From contig JAJQZP010000247.1 of the NCBI GenBank assembly GCA_025403435.1, forward strand, positions 372,001 to 436,000: a stretch of 64,000 nt of DNA, written 5' to 3'. Source of the DNA: Artocarpus heterophyllus. Its lineage: Eukaryota; Streptophyta; Magnoliopsida; Rosales; Moraceae. A program made the translations under genes and the position numbers. The notes below the pieces were generated by a model, which saw only the letters and a list, made by a program, of their open reading frames with translations, did no database searches and had not been told where the DNA came from. This document shows positions 33,120 to 43,854 of this stretch, piece after piece. The first letter of the stretch is position 1, and each line of letters starts with the position of its first letter.

Positions 33120-36100
33120 ATGTCTAAAAACACTTTATCATCGATACTTGACAAAAACCAATTAACCGGTGAGAACTATAATGATTGGAAACAGAACCTG
33201 GACATCGTCCTTTCCTTTGAGAAACTAAAATATGTTCTGACAACTCCTTGTCCTCCCAAGCCTACGGGAGACTCAAGTAATGAGCAATTCCAAGCGTACG
33301 ACCGCTGGAAAGATGTCAATGATCAGGCCCGCTGCTATGTTATGGCCAGCATGAACAACGTGTTGCAGGCTCAACATTAGGATTATGAGACTGCGAAGCA
33401 GATCTTGGATAATCTTGAGGATATGTTCGGAGGCCAGGCCATAACGAAGCAGCGAGGGGCGCTTTGGAAACTCTTAAACTGTAGACAGAGACCGGGGACA
33501 TCTGTAAAGGAGCACATGCTGTTGGTCATAGGTTACCTCGCTGAGGCTCAAACCAATGGAGCCGACATCAATGCTGAAACTCAGATGACTATGGTCTTTG
33601 AGACTCTGTCTAAGGAATTTATTCCATTTAGAGGTACTTTTAATTTAAGGAATAGATGGGATATGACTTTGACAAAACTGATGAAACAGTTACAGGAGTT
33701 TGAACTGCTGATCAGGGAGTCTCCTGCTGGTGGTGAGGCTAATATGGTAGCTGCTTCTGGTTCCAATCCTAACTCTGGGAATGGAAAGAAGCAACGGGCC
33801 AAGAGTGGGAAGTCTTCTATTCCTGCTGCTACCAAGAGCAAGAAGAAGAAGAAGAAGAACCCAAAGAAGCTTAAGTGCTTCTTCTGTGGTAAGGTCGGGC
33901 ATATAAAAAAGCATTGCAAGGACTTCCTTTCCAGGGGTGGTAGGTGTGATCTTCTATATTTAGAAACTTGTTTGGTTGAGGAATCCAGTGACATCTGGGT
34001 CATAGATTCTGGTGCAACTAATCATGTTTGTGTTTCTCTACAGGGATTCAAAGAAACGAGAAGTCTACTTCGTGAAGACTTCACGCTTTGGATGGGCGAT
34101 GGATCCTTGGTCTTAGCGGAAGCAGTGGGATATGTCCATCTTTATTTTGATAATTATAGGAGTTTAATTTTGCGAGACTGTTTTTATGTTCCTAAATTTA
34201 AAAGGAATTTAATATCTGTATCTTCTTTATTTAAAGACTCCTACGTGGTATCTTTTAATGAAAAAGTGGTGATTCGTAAAAACAAATCTTTTATTTGTTC
34301 TGGATGGATGCAAAATAATCTATATTTTATTAAAGCTAAGATGGACCTATTGCTTAATGCTAAGATAAATGATAATGACTCAAAAAGACTTAAAACGTCT
34401 CACTCTAATAAGACTTATCTTTGGCATTTGCGCCTTGGCCATATTAACCTGAATAGGATTCAAAGGTTGGTAAGGGATGGACCTTTAAGTCACTTAAAGG
34501 TAGAATCTATACCTCAATGTGAGTCTTGTTTGGAGGGTAAAATGACCAAAAGACCATACGGGTCTAAGGGCAATAGGGCCAAAGGGGTTCTAGAACTTCT
34601 GCATAGTGATGTTTGCAGACCGATGAACATCCGGGCACGAGGAGGGTATGAGTACTTCGTCACTTTTATTGACGATTACTCAAGATATGGGTATGTGAAC
34701 CTGATGCACCACAAAACCGAAACTTATGATAAGTTCAAGGAGTTTTGGGCTGAAGTGGAAAAGCAATTGGGTAAACCCATAAAGGCACTTCGATCTGATC
34801 GAGGTGGGGAATACCTTTCTAAAGAGTTCTTAGGACACTTGTTAGAGAATGGGATTTTATCCCATTTGACTGCGCCAAGCACTCCGCAGCAGAATGGCGT
34901 AGCGGAAAGAAGAAATAGGACTTTGTTGGACATGATTCGGTCCACGATGAGTTATTCATCATTGCCTTTATCCTTTTGGGGATATGCACTACAAACCGCA
35001 TGTTATCTTTTGAACAATGTGCCTTCAAAATCGGTCCCTAAAACTCCTCACGAGTTGTGGACAAGACGGAAGACATCCTTAAACCATATTCGCAAATGGG
35101 GATGTCCAGCTCATGTCCTGTTTAAGGATCCGAATAGGTTGGAAGCACGTTCAGAAGTTTGCGTGTTTGTAGGATATCCAAAAGGGACTAAAGGGGGTTA
35201 TTTTTATAACCCAAAGGAAAATAAAGTCGTGGTTTTAACTAATGCAACTTTCCTTGAGGAGAGTTACATAAACGATTTTAAACCTCATAGCAAAGTGGTG
35301 CTTGAGGAGTTGAGGGGTGATCCGTTTACTCCGGAGGTTCCGAATGAAACCATTCCAATCAGTGTGGAAAAACCAAACAATCCTGAACAACAACCTCCGG
35401 GGCTTCGGCGTAGTGGGAGGATCGGGCGTCAACCTGAAAGGTATATGTTCAATGGGGAAGTCTTTTTGGCTGAACCGGATGAACAAGATAGGGATCCTTA
35501 TACTTACACAGAAGCCATGGAGGATGTTGATTCAAGACTCTGGACAGAGGCAATGAACATAGAGATGAAGTCTATGGAGACTAATCGGGTCTGGGAGCTT
35601 GTGGATCTTCCCGAAGGGGTAAAACCCATAGGATGTAAGTGGATCTACAAGAGGAAAAGAGGAGTGGATGGAAAGGTCAAAACCTTTAAGGCTAGACTGG
35701 TAGCTAAGGGTTATACGCAAAAGGAAGGAATCAATTATGAGGAAACCTATTCGCCTGTAGCCATGCTTAAGTCCATCCGGATTCTCTTGTCCATAGCTGC
35801 CGCTCTCGACTACGAGATTTGGCAGATGGATGTCAAGACGGCTTTTCTGAATGGCTATCTTGATGAGTCCATTTATATGGAACAACCAGACGGGTTCAAG
35901 GTTGCGGGTCAACAAGGTAAGGTTTGTAAGCTGCTAAAGTCAATTTATGGACTTAAGCAGGCTTCTCGTTCTTGGAACATAAGATTTGATCAAGTGATCA
36001 AGACTTATGGGTTCTCACAAAATGTGGATGAACCATGTGTTTACAAACACATTAAGAATGAGAAGGTGGTTTTTCTACTACTCTATGTAGATGACATTCT

Positions 36101-37073
36101 GCTAATTGGCAATGACGTTGGGGCATTATCATCGGTCAAATTATGGTTGACCAAGCAGTTTGACATGAAGGACTTAGGTGAGGCTAATTTTGTTCTCGGT
36201 ATCTAGATCTTTCGGGATAGGAAGAACAAAATGATAGCTTTGTCACAGGCCGGCTACATAGATAAAATTCTCAGGAGGTTTGCAATGCAGGATTCCAAGA
36301 AAGGTGGGCAACCATCTAGGTCTGGAATTACTCTTTCTAAGAAAGACTCTCCAAAGTCTTATGAAGAAAGAGAATACATGAAGAAGGTACCTTATGCTTC
36401 TGCAGTGGGTAGTCTCATGTATGCCATGCTTTGCACTCGACCGGATATTAGCTATGCGGTCGGTATTGTGAGTCGATTTTAGGCGGATCCAGGATCGAAC
36501 CATTGGGTTGCGGTAAGGCATATTTTCAAGTACCTGAGAAGGACTCGAGGGTATATGCTTGTGTATTCGGGTGAGGATTTAACTCCTCTAGGATACACTG
36601 ATTCAGATTTTCAATCCTGCCTGGATTCTAGGAAATCGGCTTTGGGGTTTGTGTTTACTCTAGGTGGCGGTGCCATCAGTTGGAGAAGTGCGAAGCAAGA
36701 TTGCACTTCGGATTCAACGATGGAGGCCGAGTATGTGGCGGCTAGTGATGCTTCGAAAGAAGCAGTGTGGCTCTGTAAGTTCCTTGGGGATCTTGAGATA
36801 GTTCCTGGTATGGATAAGGCGGTATCACTATACTGTGATAACAGTGCGGCGGTAGCTAATGCTAAGGAACCAAGATTTCACAAGAAGAGTAAGCATATTG
36901 ATTGGAAGTATCATGTGATAAAGGACTTCGTTGAGAGCGGGCATGTCACGGTGTGCAAGATCGCGTCAGAGGACAATTTTGTTGATCCATTTACGAAGAC
37001 ACTTACTGGGAGAGTCTTCAAGAGGCATGTGGAAGCTATGGGGATGCAAAATTTGCAGTATTTACTCACTTAG
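33120..37073 (+). pseudogene. Copia gag-pol polyprotein, full length, one frame with three TAG codons
   Basis: ATG at 33120 (MSKNTLSSILDKNQ) to the natural stop at 37071-37073, 1317 codons with no frameshift. Gag (UBN2-like) covers about residues 1-250, with a Lys-rich linker and intact zinc knuckle [14 protein letters not shown] at 253-266. Protease DSGATNH starts at residue 296. The integrase zinc region starts near residue 436 (HLRLGH), followed by the core ([11 protein letters not shown], then QNGVAERRN). RT has [13 protein letters not shown] and YVDD at residues 989-992. RNase H has DSTMEAEYVAASDASK and ends with the CDNSAAV and KEPRFHKKSKHID blocks. The only nonsense codons are TAG at 33378, 36204 and 36480 (codons 87, 1029, 1121); each is CAG in at least one sister copy. 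The integrase motif DVCGP reads DVCRP. This is the best-preserved copia copy in the window. Confidence 0.95.
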
Positions 37074-37075
37074 TG

Positions 37076-37087
37076 CAAGTGGGAGAT
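37076..37087 (+). promoter_or_regulatory. Polypurine tract, block P full copy
   Basis: CAAGTGGGAGAT directly precedes the LTR at 37088, three bases after the gag-pol stop codon. Confidence 0.88.
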
Positions 37088-38872
37088 TGTTAGACATGTA
37101 TGCTCTAAGGAGTAAAAATGTAATACGTTTTTGGAGACATTTTTATCAATAAAGAATTTATTCATTTATATATACCAAATATTGTCCTCTTTACGTTCAT
37201 ATTTGTTGAATGTATGATAAGCAAACAGTAGTCTGAGACTGTCAGTCTAAACCTTAAGAATTGGGCATATGATGGGATGATTATGCAGTAGACACAATTC
37301 TTAAGGTGATGGTCTAAAACATATGATCCGCAATCGAGGGAATAAAGTTGGGCACTTTATTCATGTAAAGATTGTTATGTTGTCTATATCCCTTTTGGGA
37401 GATGGTTTTTCTTGACCATCGGAGTTGGACTCCATGAATAGAAACATTGGCACGTTTCAAAGGTGACGATGTGTTGGATCAGGACATAAAGTGAATTGAT
37501 TTGGATTAATAATTTTGTCTTGGCAAATCGATTCACTTTAGACAATCATTTGTATTGTATCTTAATCCTGAGATGAATAATGGGCCCGTTGTCTCGACTT
37601 GTGTCTTTTGATGTACCAATGGGTGACTCCGACATTTCTGTAGTGGCATGCATGCCGGTACGTTGGAGGCATGACTCTTGATAGCGTAGACTTGTTATTC
37701 ATAGATATGGAATCCATAGCTCCTCTTTAGGAGTAATGATATCCTTTTATATGCGCTGTTTGTAATTGGAAAACTAGAGCGCTCAACCATTTGGATACAT
37801 AGGTGTAACCGAATGGTATACTATCTTTGGATGGTAAGTTTTCTAATGGTGAGACAATGGAACGTAAGATAAAAATAATCGAGAAGGTAAGACAGAATTT
37901 GTCCTTAAGCCGATTATGGATGATCATATGGGGATGCGATACACTATGATATGTTATGGAGACTTAGCTACACGAGCTTCGTAATTCTATAAAGTTCGAG
38001 AGTGTAGCTCCAAGCTTTTAGTGGAGTAGCGTTGGAGTTGATAATTGTGAAATGTATATCTGGGATATTGGGTTTCATAATTATCATGAGCTTGAACTTT
38101 ATAGGTCCATTTTGGACAATTAGAACAAGATAAACTTGTAGAATTATTGTGAATTGATTTATTTTCTTAGAGATTATCTTGATAAAGTTTGTTTTGATCA
38201 GATATCTTTTCTATTGGGCTATTTGAATCAAAACTGAGACTTTATCCTTTAGAATCTCGGGTGGAAAATAAAAGATTCACAGAGATTTTTTCCCGGCAGT
38301 TTGGTCTGCTGGATGACGTGTTCAGCCTGCCTATCAGAAAGTTCAGCCTGCCGACCGACGATAGTTAAGATTACGCGTTTTCACGCGGATCTTATCAGTT
38401 ATTGATCCGAACTTGATTCTGTTTCGATTTTTTGAGACCTAATCTGATATGGACTGACCCTAGGACCAATAGGTATAAAAAGGGAGTGAGTCTAATGATT
38501 TACTAAGATCAATTTGAGAGATTAAGAGTGATACTCTTCGAGTGAGCATCTGAAAACTCCCTGAGAGCTTTTGTTCACAAATCACGAACACTAGCTTTGG
38601 GTTCTATCTGTTGGTTGGAAGGAGAGTCACCGGTGGAAGAGCTGTACGTGTGAGCCCACACTCACTCCGGTTGTGGATAGAGAATAGCAAAGAAGACCAG
38701 TTGGTTGAGGCTCTTCTGGAACGTTACTTCTCTACACAGGTCGCGGAGCTTCTTCGGCACACTGAGGTTAGTAAGATCTGTTTAATTTATACATATAACA
38801 TGTCAAACTTGTGTTTTGGAAAATACTCTGACGAAAATTTTTAAAATTCCGTTGCGCACTTTGTTTCCAACA
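37088..38872 (+). repeat. Central LTR of block P (internally deleted)
   Basis: 1785 bp with TGTTAG...CCAACA ends. About 223 bp is missing at 38110-38117. In the sister LTR the missing part lies between two ATTTTGG repeats (30457 and 30680), so short direct-repeat deletion fits. Array of three decayed units at 38303, 38324 and 38345 (steps 21, 21). TATA box TATAAAA at 38474-38480. It abuts truncated gag directly at 38873, with no primer-binding site. Confidence 0.94.
38303..38352 (+). repeat. Three-unit phased motif array
   Basis: Starts at 38303, 38324 and 38345, steps 21 bp; one unit fewer than 30876-30947. Confidence 0.8.
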
Positions 38873-41782
38873 AGATGTCCATCTTTATTTTGATAACTAT
38901 AGGAATTTAATTTTGCGAGATTGTTTCTATGTTCCTAAATTTAAAAGGAATTTAATTTCTGTGTCTTCTTTATTTAAAGACTCCTACATGGTATCTTTTA
39001 ATGAAAAAGTGGTGATTCGTAAAAAGAAATCTTTTATCTGTTCTGGATGGATGCAAAATAATCTATATTTTATCAAACCTAAGATGGACTTATTGCTTAA
39101 TGCTGAGATAAATGATAATAACTCAAAAAGACTTAAAACTTCTCACTCTAATAAGACTTATCTTTGGCATTTGTGCCTTGGCCATATTAACCTGAATAGG
39201 ATTCAAAGGTTGGTAAGGGATGGACCTTTAAGTCATTTAAAGGTGGAATCTATACCTCAATGTTAATCTTGTTTGGTGGGTAAAATGACCAAAAGACCAT
39301 ACGGGTCTAAGGGCAATAGGGCCGAAGGGGTTCTAGAACTTGTGCATAGTGATGTTTGTGGACCGATGAACATCCGGGCACGAGGAGGGTATGAGTACTT
39401 CGTCACTTTTATTGACGATTACTCAAGATATGGGTACGTGTACCTAATGCACCACAAAAGCGAAACTTATGATAAGTTCAGGGAGTTTCGGGCTGAAGTG
39501 GAAAAGCAATTGGGTAGACCCATAAAGGCACTTCGATCTGATCGAGGTGGGGAATACCTTTCTGATGAGTTCTTGGGACACTTGTTAGAGAATGGGATTT
39601 TATCCCATTTGACTGCGCCGGGCACTCCGCAGTAGAATGGCATAGCTGAGAGAAGGAATAGGACATGATTAGGTCCATGATGAGTTATTCATCATTGCCT
39701 TTATCCTTTTGGGGATATGCACTACAAACCGCATGTTATCTTTTGAACAATGTGCCTTCAAAATCGGTCCTTAAAACTCCTCACGAGTTGTGGACAAGAC
39801 GGAAGACATCCTTAAACCATATTTGCATATGGGGATGTCTGGCTCATGTCCTGTTTAAGGATCCGAATAAGTTGGACGCACGTTCGGAAGTTTGTGTGTT
39901 AGCAGGATATCCAAAAGGGACTAATGGGGGTTATTTTTATAACCCAATGGAAAATAAAGTCGTGGTTTCAACTAATGCAACTTTCCTTGAGGAGAGTTAC
40001 ATGGACGACTTTAAACCTCAAAGCAAAGTGGTGCTTGAGGAGTTAAGGGGTGATTCATTCACTCCGGAGGTTCCAAACGAAACCGTTCTGATCGGTGTAG
40101 AAAAACCAAACAAGCCTGAACAACAACCTAAGGGCCTTCGGCGTAGTGGGAGGATCGGGCGTCAACCTAAAAGGTATATGTTCAATGGGGAGGTCTTTTT
40201 GGCTGAACCGGATGAACATGACAGGGATCCTTATACTTACACAGAAGCTATGGAGGATGTTGATTCAAGACTCTAGACAGAGGCCATGAACATAGAGATG
40301 AAGTCTATGGAGACTAATCGGGTCTGGGAGCTTGTGGATCTTCCCGAAGGGGTAAAACCCATAGGGTGTAAGTGGATCTACAAGAGGAAATGAGGAGTGG
40401 ATGGAATGGTCGAAACCTTTAAGGCTAGACTGGTAGCTAAGGGTTATACGCAAAAGGAAGGAATCGATTATGAGGAAACCTTTTCTCCTGTTGCCATGCT
40501 GAAGTCCATCCGGATTCTCTTGTCCATAGCTGCTGCTCTCGATTACGAGATTTGGCAGATGGATGTCAAGACGGCTTTTCTAAATGGCTATCTTGATGAG
40601 TCCATTTATATGGAACAACCAGACAGGTTCAAGGTCGCGGGTCAAGAGGGAAAGGTTTGTAAGCTGCTAAAGTCAATTTATGGACTTAAGCAGGCATCCC
40701 GTTCTTGGAACATAAGATTTGATCAAGTGATCAAGACTTATGGATTCTCGCAAAATGTGGATGAACCATGTGTTTACAAACACATAAAGGATGGGAAGGT
40801 GGTTTTTCTACTGCTCTATGTAGATGACATTCTGCTAATTGGCAATGACGTTGGGGCGTTGTCATCGGTCATATTATGGTTGACCAAGCAGTTTGACATG
40901 AAGGACTTAGGTGAGGCTAATTTTGTTCTCGGTATCCAGATCATTCGGGATAGGAAGAACAAAATGATAGCTTTGTCACAGGCCGGCTACATATATAAAA
41001 TTCTCAAGAGGTTTGCATTGCAGGATTCCAAGAAAGGTGGGCATCCATCTAGGTTCGAAATTACTCTTTCTAAGAAAGACTCTCCAAAGTCTTATGAAGA
41101 AAGAGAATACATGAAGAAGGTGCCTTATGCTTTGGCAGTGGGTAGTCTCATGTATGCCATGCTTTGCACATGACCGGATATTAGCTATGCGGTCGGGATT
41201 GTATGTTGATTTCAGGCGGATCCAGGACCGAACCATTGGGTTGCGGTAAAGCATATTTTCAAGTACCAAAGAAGGACTTGAAGGTATATGCTTGTGTATT
41301 CGGGTGGGGACTTGACTCCTCTAGGATACACTGATTCAGATTTTCAATCCAGTTTGGATTCTAGGAAATCGACTTCGGGGTTTGTGTTTACTCTGGGTGG
41401 CGGTGCCATCAGTTGGAGAAGTGCGAAGCAAGATTGCACTTCGGATTCAACGATGGAGGCCGAGTATGTGGCAGCTTGTGATGCTTCGAAAGAAGCAGTG
41501 TGGCACCGCAAGTACCTTGAGGATCTTGAGGTAGTTCCTGGTATGGATAAGGCGGTGTCACTATACTGTGATAACAGTGCGGCGGTAGCTAATGCTAAGG
41601 AACCAAGATTTCACAAGAAGAGTAAGCATATTGATTGGAAGTATCATGTGATAAAGGACTTCGTTGAGGGCGGGCATGTCACAATGTGCAAGATCGCGTC
41701 AGAGGACAATTTAGCTGACCCATTTACGAAGACACTTACTGGGAGAGTCTTCGAGAGGCATGTGGAAGCTATGGGGATGTGA
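38873..41782 (+). pseudogene. Truncated copia gag-pol (3' part) in block P
   Basis: It begins AGATGTCC at 38873, just inside the protease region ([13 protein letters not shown]), with no gag start. Integrase zinc and core, RT ([17 protein letters not shown] near 40819) and RNase H follow. Lesions: TAA near 39264, TAG at 39633-39635 (Gln codon), a 10-11 bp deletion near 39662 that shifts the frame, TAG at 40274-40276, TGA at 40390, TGA at 41171 and a further TGA near 41207. The final frame ends early (GGGATGTGA) at 41782. It is older or less constrained than the full copy beside it. Confidence 0.93.
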
Positions 41783-41808
41783 AATTTGCTGTATTTACTC
41801 ACTTAGTG

Positions 41809-41820
41809 CGAGTGGGAGAT
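41809..41820 (+). promoter_or_regulatory. Polypurine tract, block P partial copy
   Basis: CGAGTGGGAGAT abuts the LTR at 41821; one change from the tract at 37076. Confidence 0.8.
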
Positions 41821-43230
41821 TGTTAGACATGTATGCCCTAAGGAGTAAAAATGTAATTCATTTTTGGAGACATTTTTATCAATAAAGAATTTATTCATTT
41901 GTATATACCAAATATTTTCCTCTTTACGTTCATATTTTTTGAATGTATGATAAGCAAACAGTAGTCTGAGACTGTTAGCCTAAACCTTAAGAATTGGGCA
42001 TATGATGGGATGATTATACGGTAGACACAATTCTTATGGTGATGGTCTAAAACATATGATCTGCAATCGCGAGAATAAAGTTGGGCGCTTGATTCATGTA
42101 AAGATTGTTATGTTGTCTATATCCCTTTTGGGAGATGGTTTGTCTAGACCATTGGAGTTGGACTCCGTGAATAGAAACATTGGCACGTTGTCATAGGTGA
42201 TGATGTGTTGGATCGGGACATAAAGTGAATTGATTTGGATTAATAATTCTGTCTTGGCAAATCGATTCACTTTAGACAGTCATTTGTATTGTATCTTAAT
42301 CCTAAGATGAATAGTGGGCCCGTTGTCTCGACTTGTGTCTTTTGATGTACCAATGGGTGACTCCCACATCTCTATAATGGTATGCATGCCGGTACGTTGG
42401 AGGCATGACTCTTGATAGCGTAGACTTGTTATTCATAGATATGGAATCCATAGCTCCTCTTTAGGAGTAATGATATCCTCTTATATGCGTGTCCTGTAAT
42501 TGGAAAACTGGAGCGCTCAACCATTTGGATACATAGGTGTAACCGAATGGTATACTATCTTTGGATGGTAAGTTTTCTAATGGTGAGACAATGGAACGTA
42601 AGATAAAAATAATCGGGAAGGTAAGACAGAACTTGTCCTTAAGCCGATTATGGGTTATCATATGGGGATACGATACACTATGATATGTCATGGAGACTTC
42701 GCTACACGAGCTCCAAGCTTTTAGTGGAGTAGCGTTGGAGTTGATAATTGTGAAATGTATATCTGGGATATTGGGTTTCATAATTATCATGAGCTTGAAC
42801 TTTATAGGTCCATTTTGGTCCCCTTTGCTAGCTCACAAAATCCTGTAGCGACACGGCGTGCTTTTCCAATAATTGGTGACTTATGTCGGATTTATCAGAT
42901 TGGTTTAAAATTTGTAAGAATCAATTAATTCATGTCTGTTTATCGGTTGAATTAATTTTGTAAGAAATTAGTTCAAGATAAACTTGTTGAATTATTGCGA
43001 TCAGATAATTCTTGTCTGTTTCTCGGTTGTCTTAATTTTGGACAAAATTAGAACAAGATAAACTTGTAGAATTATTGTGAATTGATTTATTTTCTTAGAG
43101 ATTATCTTGATAAAGTTTGTTTTGATCAGATAACTTCTCTATTGGGTTATTTGAATCAAAACTGAGACTTTATCTTTTAGAATCTTAGGTGGAAAATAAA
43201 AGATTCGTGGAGATTTTTTCTCAGGAGTTT

Positions 43231-43324
43231 GGCCTGCCAGATGACGTGTTCGGCCTGCCGAACTGGCCTGTTCGACCTGCCAAACTGGCCTATTCGACCT
43301 GCCGATCAGAGTGTTCGGCCTGCC
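43231..43324 (+). repeat. Five-unit phased motif array
   Basis: Starts at 43231, 43252, 43274, 43296 and 43317 (steps 21, 22, 22, 21). It has one unit more than the 5' LTR of the same block. The extra unit is a near copy of its neighbour, which shows gain by whole-unit duplication. Confidence 0.9.
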
Positions 43325-43444
43325 GATTAGCGGAGATAAGATTACGCGTTTTCACGCAGATCTTATCAGATACTGAGCCGGATTTGATTCTGTTTCGAGT
43401 TTTTGTGACCTAATCTGATATGGATTGACTCCAGGACCAATAGT

Positions 43445-43452
43445 TATATAAA
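43445..43452 (+). promoter_or_regulatory. TATA box, block P 3' LTR
   Basis: TATATAAA about 120 bp downstream of the phased array. The layout is conserved in the other copies. Confidence 0.65.
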
Positions 43453-43854
43453 GGGAGTGAGTCTCATGATTTACTTAGATCAATAGAGATCAATTTGAGA
43501 GATTAAGAGTGATACTCTTCTAGTGAGCATCTAAAAACTCCCTGAGAGCTTTTGTTCACAAATCACGAACACTAGCTTTGGGTTCTCTCTATTGGTTGGA
43601 AGGAGAGTCACCGGTGGAAGAGCTGTACATGTGAGCCCACACTCACTCCGATTGTGGATAGAGAATAGCAAAGAAGACTGGTTGGTTGAGGCTCTTCTGG
43701 AACGTTAATTCTCTACACGGATTACGGAGGTTCTTCGACACACTGAGGTTAGTAAGATCTATCTAATTTATACATATAACATGTCAAACTTGTCTTTTGG
43801 AAATTACTCTGATGAAAAATTTTTAAAATTCTGCTGTGCACTTTGTTTCCAACA

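Larger units (their letters stand above)
29434..43854 (+). mobile_element. Block P: three-LTR copia insertion, plus strand
   Basis: Order: LTR (29434-31477), leader, full gag-pol (33120-37073), polypurine tract, LTR (37088-38872), gag 3' part plus pol (38873-41782), polypurine tract, LTR (41821-43854). A perfect TSD CTTTT flanks the block (29429-29433 and 43855-43859). The partial copy lacks leader and gag 5' part. It starts at exactly the base after the last gag base kept in block M. Confidence 0.93.
41821..43854 (+). repeat. 3' LTR of block P
   Basis: 2034 bp with intact ends. Its outer end abuts TSD CTTTT (43855-43859). A small deletion of about 33 bp at about 42710 lies between two GAGCT repeats. 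Five-unit array at 43231-43324, TATA box TATATAAA at 43445-43452. Confidence 0.95.

Noticed and set aside
33378..36482. Reassignment of TAG to glutamine
   Set aside because: The three TAGs at CAG sites would fit a recoded genome, but TAA, TGA and TAG all also occur as ordinary lesions in sister copies, and the context is an angiosperm-type nucleus. CHG deamination is simpler.
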